The notes under the pieces were generated by a model that made no database searches, had not been told where the DNA came from, and saw only the letters and a program-made list of their open reading frames with translations. A DNA stretch of 32,838 nucleotides from Candidatus Methanodesulfokora washburnensis. Lineage in GTDB: Archaea; Korarchaeota; Korarchaeia; Korarchaeales; Korarchaeaceae. Shown here one piece after another: positions 1 to 8,004 of this stretch. Position 1 is the first letter of the stretch. Each line of letters begins with the position of its first letter. The stretch covers positions 1 to 32,838 of the forward strand of contig NZ_RCOS01000167.1 in NCBI RefSeq assembly GCF_003947435.1. Direction: 5' to 3'. The translations under genes were made by a program, and so were the position numbers.

Positions 1-2437
1 CCCTTAATAAACCGAATGTGTACTCTATATAATTGTAGGGACATATAAATGGATGAGGCCTCCATATATCTAGATCCTTGTATCTATGTATTATTAAACC
101 AAACGGAGCTTTCCCTCCTGTCGCTGAGCTTTCCAGCGAGGAGTAGAATACCACCCTTTCTATGAACAATCTCTGATAATACTCCCCAAATGTCCCGTAG
201 GTAGTTGCCCACCCCGTCTCCCCTATTATGGTCGGAGTAGAGGTGGCGCCATATATCTCACCTGCGGAGGAAGCTGCTCTTGTTGCTGTAATTTCTACTA
301 TTATGAAAGGGATGGGAGGATAAGGAGGTGAAGGAGGTACTTGGTTAGTTGGGGGCGCGAGAATCCATCCCGGCATATACGAGTTAACAGCCATGTAGTC
401 CACCAATCCCTTTCCCTTAAGATCCAAGGCTATATTGGGGATGACGCCGAGGCTAAGGTACCAGCCATCTATCGAGAAGTCGAAGTATACTTTTACATTG
501 GAGACATTCAACCCCTCTCCAGCAAGCCACTTTATGGTGTTTATGAAGAGCTTGTTCCACTCCCTCCTTCCATACCATGCCTCTCCCCAGACCTGAGTCA
601 AGCCGTTGCATGGACCTAGAACAACTCTTCCCTTTCCGTAGTTTATTGCCACCATGCATGCATAATCGGAGCTGTTCCCTGAAGGAAGGTTTTCAGATGT
701 TAAATTGCCGAATGCCAGATTTCCAGTCGCATTTCCGGGATCTGCCAACAGCACTGTTGCATTAGCAGGATATCTTCCTATTACTGCATCCCAGAGGATA
801 AAGGGCTGGAATACATCGCTCTGCTTCTTGTCAGCAGTTATTGGGTGGTTAAATGTGGCTATTGTGCAGCTTTTCACAAGATCACCGTAAAATCTGGCTC
901 CAAATATCTCAGCTATCTGATTTGGCGTCTGATCGCCGTAATAGAGCTCTGTATCAACGGCCAGAAGAAGGCCTCCTCCATTGTACACGAAGTTTCTGAC
1001 GGCATCTATCTCGGCCTGGCTATAGCTTAGCCACCTAGGCTCATCTATTATCAGAGCATCGTATTGGGATAGATCTACCTTGTCTAGGGGCTTGTCCTTG
1101 TTCACCGTAACCGTATATCCAAGCTTCTCCAAGAACCAAGATATATTGTACTGGGGGCCATATGCAGTTATCGGTATGTTCCCTCCTCTATGATATGTCT
1201 CTATCAGTATCCTGCCACCTGGACTGCTCTTTATCGCTTTTGTCAAATTGTGAAGAAGATTGTATCGAAAGTTGTTTTCATCGGGATGTTGCCAGTAATA
1301 GCTCATGGGCCTGAAGTTGAGAACTGTATGCCAATACCATGCGTCGACCTCTATCTCAGGCTCATAGTTTAAAACTCTTGCAGGAGTTCCATTTAGATAT
1401 TTTACTTGGGTAGGCATGAAATACGTGTATCTCCAAACAATCCTTCTGACAGCCTCGGTCACATGCTTTATATACTCATCCGGCAGTATACCGTAATACC
1501 AATATGATTGTTCATCGATCCCTGGACTCAGCCGGTTCAACCAGTTACTGTAATTGTGAGGTCCTACTTCAGTATCTGGCGCAACAGGCATCCCATTTAT
1601 CCACGGGACCATCCACGCATATCCAGCTCCGACTATCAGCAGCGGGGTCAGGTTGTTCTTCACCATATCCTCGATTGCCTTATCGTAAAAAGTCCATGGA
1701 TATGAGCCCCAAGGAGCATTCCAATCCGGGTATTTGCCCCACTCCCTCTCTATATCTCCCCAGAAAATCATAAACCTGACCATCTTTATTCCTGCACTTG
1801 CAATTTTTGATGCAGCTGATCTATCCCACTCACTGGGCCCCACATACTTAGGATAGAACTTCGATAGATCCGGGTCATGAACAGTTATGCCCCATATGAA
1901 TGGATCCGTTGAGTTCCCCTTTTTCACAGTTTTCTTCGCAGTTGGAATAAACAGCTCTATATCGAGGGCGTATAGGAGAAGGCTTGCGTTTCCAGCAATG
2001 GATTTATGATGAAATATCCATATGAAGAGCTTCTTCCCCTTCACCTCCCCGAAGTAAATGAACTGAGGGAAAAAGGTGCCATGCAACACCGTCAGGTTGT
2101 AGAACTGAGCTCCATTCCCATTTACATGCGCTTTTACCTGTATAACAGACAGATTACTTGAGTCGCTGCTCACGCCAGCCATCAGCATTATGTAGCTTCC
2201 CTTGGGGAGCTCAAAGGGAAGCTCTATCTCATATTTGAGGAAGCCATGCAGTCTCAGAACAACAGTCCCGTTTGCCAGTATTTCAGCCTTTGATGAGACT
2301 GAAAATCTGCTTGCTTCCCACAGAATCACCTTCCACTCATACATTACCTCGTTTGTAGAGACCCTCTCTGCAGACGCAGGAATGACTGGAAAGACAAGAA
2401 GGAGGACCAATATCGGGATGAGCAACTTTCTGTCCAT
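1..2437 (-). CDS. Secreted clan GH-A-like glycoside hydrolase with inserted amidotransferase-like domain (C-terminus outside window)
   Basis: An uninterrupted minus-strand frame runs 812 codons from ATG at 2437 through the left edge, so the protein is partial. Residues 1-23 form a signal peptide (MDRKLLIPILVLLLVFPVIP then ASA). Residues about 210-300 read like the first strands of a (beta/alpha)8 barrel, with SAGIKMVRFMIFWGDIE and LTPLLIVGAGYAW. NYEPEIEVDAW at 357-367 looks like the acid/base strand of clan GH-A (Glu359 or Glu361), and PTIIGETGW near residue 740 looks like the nucleophile strand (Glu740). Between them, about residues 400-640, lies a class I glutamine-amidotransferase-like fold (YDALIIDEPRWLS, FVYNGGGLLLAVDTE, GKGRVVLGPCNG), as seen in beta-galactosidase trimerisation domains. 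Many N-x-S/T sequons fit an extracellular glycoprotein. The start is leaderless, 29 bases after a TATA box. The family and the sugar substrate are inferred; the exact GH family is not assignable by eye. Confidence 0.75.
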   Translation of the reverse strand, partial: MDRKLLIPILVLLLVFPVIPASAERVSTNEVMYEWKVILWEASRFSVSSKAEILANGTVVLRLHGFLKYEIELPFELPKGSYIMLMAGVSSDSSNLSVIQVKAHVNGNGAQFYNLTVLHGTFFPQFIYFGEVKGKKLFIWIFHHKSIAGNASLLLYALDIELFIPTAKKTVKKGNSTDPFIWGITVHDPDLSKFYPKYVGPSEWDRSAASKIASAGIKMVRFMIFWGDIEREWGKYPDWNAPWGSYPWTFYDKAIEDMVKNNLTPLLIVGAGYAWMVPWINGMPVAPDTEVGPHNYSNWLNRLSPGIDEQSYWYYGILPDEYIKHVTEAVRRIVWRYTYFMPTQVKYLNGTPARVLNYEPEIEVDAWYWHTVLNFRPMSYYWQHPDENNFRYNLLHNLTKAIKSSPGGRILIETYHRGGNIPITAYGPQYNISWFLEKLGYTVTVNKDKPLDKVDLSQYDALIIDEPRWLSYSQAEIDAVRNFVYNGGGLLLAVDTELYYGDQTPNQIAEIFGARFYGDLVKSCTIATFNHPITADKKQSDVFQPFILWDAVIGRYPANATVLLADPGNATGNLAFGNLTSENLPSGNSSDYACMVAINYGKGRVVLGPCNGLTQVWGEAWYGRREWNKLFINTIKWLAGEGLNVSNVKVYFDFSIDGWYLSLGVIPNIALDLKGKGLVDYMAVNSYMPGWILAPPTNQVPPSPPYPPIPFIIVEITATRAASSAGEIYGATSTPTIIGETGWATTYGTFGEYYQRLFIERVVFYSSLESSATGGKAPFGLIIHRYKDLDIWRPHPFICPYNYIEYTFGLLR

Positions 2438-2802
2438 AAGGCTATGTCAAAAGAGGGCTCTAATATAAACTTTTTTTTTTCAAAGTTTAAAACTAGCCTT
2501 GTTGCTAGTTCTAATTCAAATTGCTACATGATTTTCAAATTCTCGTACCGCTTAATCCAAAATAGATCCTGATAGAAGGAGATCGAGTGCCACATGATCT
2601 TCCCGCTAAAATTGACGAGGAAAAAGATAAATTTAGAGGGAGACCTGAAAATAGAAGTAGATCATCATATTCACTCTGAATGGTCGATTATATCTAGATT
2701 AGCATTTAAGCAGATCTCAAGATTCTACTACACCAAGATCGGAGTTCTGAAAGACTCAGCCCATGGAAAACAGCAAAGGCAAAGCCTGAGCAAGAGAATC
2801 GC
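2438..2802. other. Intergenic region, 365 bases, no convincing gene
   Basis: This holds the promoter of the leftward hydrolase gene and the 3' flank of tatD. A plus-strand frame beginning at 2594 encodes IEVDHHIHSEWS, reminiscent of the first metal motif (HxH) of PHP-domain phosphoesterases. No other PHP motif follows and the frame continues antisense into tatD, so at most it is a decayed gene fragment. Confidence 0.5.
2462..2470 (-). promoter_or_regulatory. TATA box for the glycoside hydrolase gene
   Basis: The minus strand reads GTTTATATT preceded by a run of ten A (plus-strand T run 2471-2480). Its centre lies about 29 bases before the ATG at 2437, which implies a leaderless transcript. 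The A-rich stretch occupies the BRE position. Confidence 0.55.
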
Positions 2803-3486
2803 TCAACCTCCGATAAACCTCACTGCATTCTCATGTATTATGCTTTCCGCCTCCTCATATTTGATCGATTTCTCTCTAGCTATTATCCCCACAACCTCCT
2901 TCACCATCTCAGGCCTCAGCTCCATCCCCCTGTACACATAAGGAGCATCGCTTTCCGTCAAAAGGATCTCAACAGGGGCAGCCCTCAATACCTCCATGTG
3001 CCTCCTCTGCATTGAGACAGATGGATTTATTGATATAAAATAGCCTCTCTCCTCTATCTTCTCAAGCAGGTCGATGGGACCTGTGTACCAGTGGAAGTTC
3101 GCCCTCTCTATTTCATACCTGTCAAGCAGATCTAGGACCTCATTCCAGGAGTCCAGAGAATGCAGATTCACCGATAAATCAAGATCCCTAGCTATCGAGA
3201 GCATATACTTGAAGAACTCTAGTTGCTTCCTGTAGTTCGGCCTTCTTTTGTCCAAGCCTATCTCCCCCAAACATCTCACTTTTTCGGCCATCTTCTCTAT
3301 CTCCCTGAGATCCTGCTCTCCAGCTTCCTCCACCTCCCAGGGATGTATCCCTATGCATGGAATCACGTTCTCTTCCGCAAGAGAGAGCGTTATCCTTGAG
3401 CTCTCGAGGTCATCTGATACAGCTATTATCATAAAATCATACTTCCTTTTTATTTCATAAAAGTGGCAGTGGGCATCTACAAGCAT
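2803..3486 (-). CDS. TatD-family metal-dependent hydrolase
   Basis: This is a 227-residue TIM-barrel hydrolase of the TatD family, which are divalent-metal phosphoesterases or deoxyribonucleases. The family motifs appear in order: VDAHCHF at the N-terminus (metal HxH), GIHPW (about 57), LGEIGLDKR (about 80), NLHS and ANFHWY (metal His residues), and TESDAPY (about 178). The start is the ATG at 3486. A longer frame reaches 3591, but DAHCH must be near the N-terminus, and GGTGAT (3490-3495) sits just before this ATG. The gene begins five bases after the stop of the glycosylase homologue (3491-4174), so the two are probably co-transcribed, which fits a DNA-repair or nucleic-acid-processing role. 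The substrate is unknown; the family assignment is secure. Confidence 0.9.
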   Translation of the reverse strand: MLVDAHCHFYEIKRKYDFMIIAVSDDLESSRITLSLAEENVIPCIGIHPWEVEEAGEQDLREIEKMAEKVRCLGEIGLDKRRPNYRKQLEFFKYMLSIARDLDLSVNLHSLDSWNEVLDLLDRYEIERANFHWYTGPIDLLEKIEERGYFISINPSVSMQRRHMEVLRAAPVEILLTESDAPYVYRGMELRPEMVKEVVGIIAREKSIKYEEAESIIHENAVRFIGG

Positions 3487-3490
3487 CTCA

Positions 3491-4174
3491 TCACCTGGAG
3501 GAGCAGATTCCAGATGCAGGACATATGCTACATTTCTTCTTCTTGCAGTAATCCCTTCCAAGCCTAACAAGAGCGGACTCAAGGTCGACAAAGTTTGTCA
3601 GATCCCCTCCCTCCTCCTCCCACATTGAGAGCAGTTCCTTCACAGCCTCCCTCTTATCCCCAGCTCTTATTCCTATGTTCTTAGCTGCAAGGAAGGCAAG
3701 AGATGAGAGAGGGGGATTTGCCTTTTTCCATATTCCCCTCAGCTCCCTGAGGAATATGACAACTGTCTCAGGACCTATCCCCTTTGCAAGCCCTCTCACC
3801 CTGAACTCCAAGCTGATGCTGTCCTCAGCCTCATCGTGCATCCTGTTTAGGGAGCTCCCATACCTTTCTATTAAGTTGTTGCTCATCTCTATCAGCTTAT
3901 CCGCTGTTTTAAAATCGTATCTTGTGTACCCTGAGATATCAAGAAGTTCAACTATCCTGTCCCATCCCAGTTTTATCAAATCCTGAGGGGATGATGCCTC
4001 CCTGTTTATTGCTTTGAATGCTTTGACAGCAGTTCCCTCCCTTATAGGAGCCCCTAGAAGAGATGAAGCTAGAAGCCACCTGAATAGCTCCTTTTCCTCT
4101 TTTTCAGCCAGTCTTACACCTAAATAGAGCGAAAATCTTCCTCCTAAGGAGCTGACCAGCTCGGCTAGAGGCAT
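3491..4174 (-). CDS. HhH-GPD (endonuclease III-like) DNA glycosylase homologue with Fe-S cluster
   Basis: This 227-residue protein has the all-helical layout of the endonuclease III superfamily. The helix-hairpin-helix segment is LAKGIGPETVVIFLRELR (about 133-150), and a C-terminal cysteine cluster, C-x4-C-x2-C-x5-C (CKKKKCSICPASGIC, about 209-223), matches the [4Fe-4S] loop apart from x4 instead of the usual x6. In endonuclease III the hairpin reads GVGRKTA, with the Lys acting as the Schiff-base nucleophile; here the equivalent position is Glu (GIGPET). This implies a monofunctional glycosylase or a binding protein rather than an AP lyase. The start at 4174 lies about 25 bases from a TATA box (4194-4205), so the mRNA is probably leaderless. 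It is the first gene of a pair with tatD. The lesion recognised cannot be told. Confidence 0.72.
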   Translation of the reverse strand: MPLAELVSSLGGRFSLYLGVRLAEKEEKELFRWLLASSLLGAPIREGTAVKAFKAINREASSPQDLIKLGWDRIVELLDISGYTRYDFKTADKLIEMSNNLIERYGSSLNRMHDEAEDSISLEFRVRGLAKGIGPETVVIFLRELRGIWKKANPPLSSLAFLAAKNIGIRAGDKREAVKELLSMWEEEGGDLTNFVDLESALVRLGRDYCKKKKCSICPASGICSSR

Positions 4175-4193
4175 CTATTTTTCCCACTGGATG

Positions 4194-4205
4194 TTATATT
4201 TATCC
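4194..4205 (-). promoter_or_regulatory. TATA box for the glycosylase-tatD pair
   Basis: The minus strand reads GATAAATATAAC, centred about 25 bases from the ATG at 4174. Leaderless start inferred. Confidence 0.5.
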
Positions 4206-4751
4206 TCAGCGGATCTCTATGTTGTTTAGAAAAACCTCCACCACATTGTTTTGGGAAAAAGTACCCTTTACAGCAACTAAAACATCATAATCCCCTATTT
4301 TTGCAAGCCAGTACTCAGCTTCTTTCATATCCGTCAGGTATTTCCTAGCTAAGTCTGATATCTTAACCCTGAAACCCTTGCTCCTCATTCCCAGAATATC
4401 TCTTTCTCCTATCGGCTCAATAGTGCCTATGCTCTCATCTACAGCTCCCTTTACTATTTTCTCATCTTGGCTTCTCAGGAAAAAGTCCAAGGGAAATATC
4501 AACAAGTTAAATATCGATCCCAACTCATCTTTGGGTATCTCCCTGTTGTTGATCTTTCCGCTCACAGGCCCATCTTTTGACACCAAAAATTCCGCCTTTT
4601 TGTCCATATAGCCCACTTCAATGAGCGCGTTTTCTCCCTTCTCCTCTAAAACGCTCATTTCCCATGCATATTCCTCATTTTCTGTCTTTATTGATATCCC
4701 TACTTTTCTAGCGATCTTGATCACATCATGAATGTCCTTGAGAATGGGCAT
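4206..4751 (-). CDS. Conserved-looking hypothetical protein, 181 aa
   Basis: I do not recognise a family. The protein is soluble, charged, and of mixed alpha/beta character (for example GENALIEVGYMDKKAEFLVS and WLAKIGDYDVLVAVKGTF). There is no signal peptide, membrane helix, cysteine cluster or nucleotide-binding loop. The repeated strand-turn-strand segments and the C-terminal VVEVFLNNIEIR suggest a beta-rich cytosolic domain. It has its own promoter: CTTTTTATAC at 4771-4780 lies about 24 bases before the ATG at 4751, giving a leaderless start. The stop lies 31 bases before the next minus-strand gene, whose promoter occupies that gap. Codon use matches its neighbours. Confidence 0.7.
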   Translation of the reverse strand: MPILKDIHDVIKIARKVGISIKTENEEYAWEMSVLEEKGENALIEVGYMDKKAEFLVSKDGPVSGKINNREIPKDELGSIFNLLIFPLDFFLRSQDEKIVKGAVDESIGTIEPIGERDILGMRSKGFRVKISDLARKYLTDMKEAEYWLAKIGDYDVLVAVKGTFSQNNVVEVFLNNIEIR

Positions 4752-4770
4752 ATGTTCTTGTTCAGCTTTA

Positions 4771-4780
4771 GTATAAAAAG
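4771..4780 (-). promoter_or_regulatory. TATA box for the 4206-4751 gene
   Basis: The minus strand reads CTTTTTATAC, about 24 bases before the ATG at 4751. Confidence 0.5.
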
Positions 4781-5824
4781 CTAGTCGAACCTAAATCTCT
4801 CTCCCCACAAGATAAATGGATATCCCGGCTTGGAGAAGGGCCATTCCCTTGCAGCTATTTTCTCAGGGTCGGTTTTTAGCTCTGAAAGCTGGGATAAGTC
4901 CTCTGGCACGTATCTCAACGCTCCTGGCAGGAAGATGAATGTTTTTCCAAATCTGAAGGATCTTCTCACTATCCTGCTGCCTCTCCTTCTTATTTCCTCC
5001 TCTAAAGCTCTTGAGAAGTTCTCAAGATCTTCTAATTTTCCCTTCAGATCGTATTTAACCCCATCGGTCATTTTGTCAATCTCAAAAAGCGCATCGGATC
5101 TCATCTCTGCCATCCTTTTGAAAAGAGTTGGATCCTTTGGAAAGCTCATCTCTATTTCTCTCGTGACAAAGGAAAGCTGAGCAGGATTATATATGCCAAG
5201 CGAGTTCATCCTCTTCATATCCTGTATGCCATAATTCCTGAAGCCAAGAAGAGCTATTGCACAGGGGACAACAAAGTACTCGTTGAACTCCCTCCCTCCT
5301 CCACTGAAACCAAGGATATATGATGCTGTTGAACCCTCCGGTATGTTCTCAGCTGTCCTTATTATCCTGAGATATCTGAAGAAGGAGATAACCCTTCCTG
5401 GAGCATTTGGAGGAAGGTAACCTGCAGTTTCGCATGCCCTGAAGATCTCCCTGTAGAAGGAGGTTCTGTAGAATTTTTCATCATCAATTAAGATGACCTT
5501 TATCCTTCCCATCTCTATGAATGAGAGCAGGTCATCGAAACTGAAGCCGAAGGAACTGCCGAGAGCATAGCTGTACACAAAGTCCTCAACTGCATTATAG
5601 GGGATAAGAGGAAGAAGGATGAAGTCAAATAATCCGGATGCAAGCAGGCTTCCTATGTTGAAGCCGGGGCTTTTCGTGGATCTTCCGTAGGGCACTGGAG
5701 GATCGAAGAGCACATAGCTTCCCTCTAGCCTTAGCTCTGGGAATAGATCCTTTATCTCCAATCTTTTTCCAGAAATGAGGGATCTTAGAGCCCCTTCTAT
5801 TATCCTCTCTGATTTTTCATCCAC
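4781..5824 (-). CDS. Hypothetical protein, 347 aa
   Basis: No family is recognised. The protein starts with GTG at 5824; a TATA-like box (5845-5857) lies about 26 bases upstream, so the transcript is probably leaderless. Visible features are a hydrophobic segment around GSLLASGLFDFILLPLIPYN (about 57-76), IKVILIDDEKFYRTSFYRE (about 108-126) resembling a nuclease- or Rossmann-type strand with acidic residues, and a basic helical region (LEEEIRRRGSRIVRRSFRFG, about 278-297). The charged C-terminal part could bind nucleic acid. There is no clear signal peptide, and the hydrophobic stretches are too broken for confident membrane helices. It is flanked by carbamate kinase and the 181-aa unknown gene, each with its own promoter, so context gives no function. 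Confidence 0.7.
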   Translation of the reverse strand: MDEKSERIIEGALRSLISGKRLEIKDLFPELRLEGSYVLFDPPVPYGRSTKSPGFNIGSLLASGLFDFILLPLIPYNAVEDFVYSYALGSSFGFSFDDLLSFIEMGRIKVILIDDEKFYRTSFYREIFRACETAGYLPPNAPGRVISFFRYLRIIRTAENIPEGSTASYILGFSGGGREFNEYFVVPCAIALLGFRNYGIQDMKRMNSLGIYNPAQLSFVTREIEMSFPKDPTLFKRMAEMRSDALFEIDKMTDGVKYDLKGKLEDLENFSRALEEEIRRRGSRIVRRSFRFGKTFIFLPGALRYVPEDLSQLSELKTDPEKIAAREWPFSKPGYPFILWGERFRFD

Positions 5825-5844
5825 AGCAGAAAGTTAAAGGACAA

Positions 5845-5857
5845 GATAAAAATTTGC
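5845..5857 (-). promoter_or_regulatory. TATA box for the 4781-5824 gene
   Basis: The minus strand reads AAATTTTTATCTT, centred about 26 bases from the GTG start at 5824. This supports the unusual start codon and a leaderless message. Confidence 0.5.
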
Positions 5858-6805
5858 TTAATCTGGAACTATGTGAGTTCCCTCCTTTCCCTCAAGAGCC
5901 TTTATAACAGTCCCGAGTTTGGCTATTATCGCCTCCTTTCCGCCGTTCTCCACAAATCTAATCGATGCAAGAACCTTTGGACCCATGCTTCCCTGTTTAA
6001 AATGACCCTCTTGATAGTACCTCTTCATCTCACTCAGCTTCACTACTCCAAGCTTCTTCTGCTGTGGAGTACCATAGTTCAGGTATGCACCATCGACATC
6101 GGTCAGTATTATGAATCTATCTGCTCTTATCAGCGTTGCAAGCCTCTCCCCAGCCAGATCCTTGTCTATCACTGCCTCAACTCCTCTAGCTATACCCTCT
6201 TCCTCTACTATCGGTATTCCCCCTCCACCTGATGCCACGACTATGAAGCCGTTCTCGGCAAGAGTCTTTATTGCATATCTCTCTGCTATTATCTTAGGAT
6301 CTGGAGATGGAACAACTCTTCTATACCCTCTTCCTGAGTCCTCTCTTATAACCCAATCAGGTCTCTTTTTTGCCAGCTCTTCAGCTTCTTCCCTTGTGTA
6401 AAACGGGCCAACTGGCTTAGTGGGGTTTTTGAATGCAGGATCATCTTTATCCACTATGACTCTTGTGATCACAGTTACGACATGTTTATTTATACCCCTT
6501 AACTTGAGTTCATTCCCTAAAGCCTGTTGTATCATGTAGCCTATGAAGCCCTGAGTCTCAGCTCCACATACATCCATCGGGAAAGCAGGTATTCCAAACA
6601 TTTTCTGCCCTGCCTCATGCCTGAGAAGGGTCGCCCCTACCTGAGGGCCATTTCCATGGGTTATCACCAGCTTATATCCCGCTTCCACTAGGTTTGCCAG
6701 ATCCTTGGCTGTGTTCTTCACATTGTTGTACTGTTCCTCAAAAGTTCCCTTTTCACCCCTTTGGAGAATGGCATTTCCTCCTAGAGCAATAACTAGAAGT
6801 TCCAT
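5858..6805 (-). CDS. arcC: Carbamate kinase
   Basis: The 315-residue protein has the full length and motifs of carbamate kinase, a cytosolic amino-acid-kinase-fold enzyme that converts carbamoyl phosphate and ADP to ATP, CO2 and ammonia, or runs in reverse. Motifs in order: [16 protein letters not shown] (6-21), [10 protein letters not shown] (about 49-58), GGGGIPIV (about 193-200), [11 protein letters not shown] (about 213-223), [16 protein letters not shown] (about 233-248), GSMGPKVLA (about 272-280) and KEGTHIVPD at the end. In archaea the enzyme may supply carbamoyl phosphate or harvest it from arginine or purine breakdown; no deiminase or transcarbamylase gene is in the window, so the direction is open. 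GGGGGATC lies a few bases before the ATG, and a TATA-like AATTTTAAAAGG sits about 30 bases further up. Confidence 0.95.
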   Translation of the reverse strand: MELLVIALGGNAILQRGEKGTFEEQYNNVKNTAKDLANLVEAGYKLVITHGNGPQVGATLLRHEAGQKMFGIPAFPMDVCGAETQGFIGYMIQQALGNELKLRGINKHVVTVITRVIVDKDDPAFKNPTKPVGPFYTREEAEELAKKRPDWVIREDSGRGYRRVVPSPDPKIIAERYAIKTLAENGFIVVASGGGGIPIVEEEGIARGVEAVIDKDLAGERLATLIRADRFIILTDVDGAYLNYGTPQQKKLGVVKLSEMKRYYQEGHFKQGSMGPKVLASIRFVENGGKEAIIAKLGTVIKALEGKEGTHIVPD

Positions 6806-6870
6806 CAGGATCCCCCAGAGCGAATTGCTATCCTTTTAAAATTATTTCCATCTAGCCGCAATAATCAGCA

Positions 6871-7191
6871 TCACAGAACCTCTATCCTCTCCTCTGGAAT
6901 TCCTCTTTCCATTAGTATCCTCTTAACCTCTCTTCTATGATCCCCCTGAAGCAATATAACCCCATCTTTGAACGTTCCTCCACATGATAACCTCCTTTTC
7001 ATCTCCTTTAGTAGGCTTCTCATCTCCTCCTCAGGATAGCTTAGTCCCTCGACTATGGTTACCTTTTTTGATTTTCTGAGATCCATTTTCACTTTTACAA
7101 CAAGCTCCTCCTTTTCAATTTCCTCAAATGGGAGCAATTCTACAGGCAGACCTGTGACAGGATCTATCAACCTGCCCTTATCCTTCTCCAT
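6871..7191 (-). CDS. Translation initiation factor aIF1 (SUI1 family)
   Basis: The 106-residue protein carries the SUI1 fold signature LSCGGTFKDGVILLQGDHR (about 69-87), followed by a basic helix and the C-terminal IEVL. aIF1 binds the 30S subunit near the P site and helps select the start codon. The N-terminal part, MEKDKGRLIDPVTGLPVELL, is the usual archaeal extension. An upstream in-frame ATG at 7239 exists, but TTTATAAA at 7214-7221 is a TATA box inside that extension and places transcription start close to the ATG at 7191. I therefore choose 7191 and a leaderless message. It lies just upstream of the aIF1-independent arcC unit and downstream of the dolichol-kinase-like gene. Confidence 0.92.
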   Translation of the reverse strand: MEKDKGRLIDPVTGLPVELLPFEEIEKEELVVKVKMDLRKSKKVTIVEGLSYPEEEMRSLLKEMKRRLSCGGTFKDGVILLQGDHRREVKRILMERGIPEERIEVL

Positions 7192-7213
7192 CTCAAAGAA
7201 ATTCTGAAAAGAA

Positions 7214-7221
7214 TTTATAAA
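7214..7221 (-). promoter_or_regulatory. TATA box for the aIF1 gene
   Basis: TTTATAAA is centred 27 bases upstream of the ATG at 7191. It decides the start choice against the longer frame from 7239. Confidence 0.6.
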
Positions 7222-7250
7222 AACTTTTCTGTAGATCAACCATTATTTTA

Positions 7251-7841
7251 TTATATGAGAATTCCTGTTAGAGCTGTTAACAGAGGAACGGAGATATTGT
7301 CATCAACCCAGGGCTGATACTCTGCCAGAGTAGCTATGGCTGATAGAAGCAGGCCCTTAACCCCATAAAAGTAGTATCCTATTGCCGAGCAGATGATGAA
7401 CATCGCTATGCTTCCAGAAATGTGCTTTCCTCTCTCCTTCAGTATCCTTGATCTTACCAAGCCCGTTGCCGAATCTCCAACTGCCATGAAAAGCATCGAT
7501 AAACCGGCTAAGATTCTGTCCACGTTCCAGAGGATCAGGGATAATGCCGCAAAGCTTGCTGTATAATATACCTCCCCATAGTTTTTCTTCAGCTGAAACC
7601 AGCTCAGCTCTCTATTCTTTAAGTGAGGTATCAGAAGCATGATCGTGAAAAAGATAGCAAAAGAAAAGAAGATATAGGGCTCTGTGAATAAGTACATGTA
7701 ACTGATAACAGCGGGAACTGAGGAGAGATGTATTATCTTCCTGTTCACCCATGGATTGCTGAACTTTTTTGTCAGCATAACTGTTAGAATTATTATAACA
7801 AAGAGAAATAAAGCTAGCATAAGGTCGAATAGTATGTCCAT
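7251..7841 (-). CDS. Dolichol-kinase-like (CTP-dependent polyprenol kinase) membrane protein
   Basis: This 196-residue polytopic membrane protein has about six helices (for example FDLMLALFLFVIIILTVML at the N-terminus). Features fit the SEC59/DGK1/CdsA-related kinase family: NRKIIHLSSVPAVIS (basic-His motif after the first helix), FMAVGDSATGLVRSR (the GD-x4-G nucleotide-binding signature) and GKHISGSIAMF (the GK-x2-GS motif). Archaeal members are thought to phosphorylate dolichol or other polyprenols with CTP for protein glycosylation. The start is the ATG at 7841, with GAGGTG about eight bases upstream; a longer frame from 7898 would add a basic segment without support. The exact substrate is inferred. 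Confidence 0.8.
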   Translation of the reverse strand: MDILFDLMLALFLFVIIILTVMLTKKFSNPWVNRKIIHLSSVPAVISYMYLFTEPYIFFSFAIFFTIMLLIPHLKNRELSWFQLKKNYGEVYYTASFAALSLILWNVDRILAGLSMLFMAVGDSATGLVRSRILKERGKHISGSIAMFIICSAIGYYFYGVKGLLLSAIATLAEYQPWVDDNISVPLLTALTGILI

Positions 7842-8004
7842 GCGAACACCTCTTCTTCCTCTTGCGGGAAAAATAAAAAGCTTTCTGGAATAACCCAATC
7901 ATAATTGACGAGAAGTCCTATTAGAGGAAAATCTCCGCAACAGAATAGATGCCATTTAGAATGTTTTAAGCACGGTAGCTTCAAAAGGGTAGGTTATGCA
8001 CAAA
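7842..8004. other. Intergenic region before the dolichol-kinase-like gene
   Basis: This holds the GAGGTG ribosome-binding site of the leftward membrane-protein gene and a minus-strand TATA-like GCTTTTTATTTTTCC near 7868-7882. I see no further gene, RNA or repeat in it. Confidence 0.4.

Noticed and set aside
2594-2941. Plus-strand frame with a PHP-like HHIHSEWS motif
   Set aside because: Only one motif is present, the frame then runs antisense through tatD, and there is no ribosome-binding site. At most it is a decayed fragment; not called as a gene.
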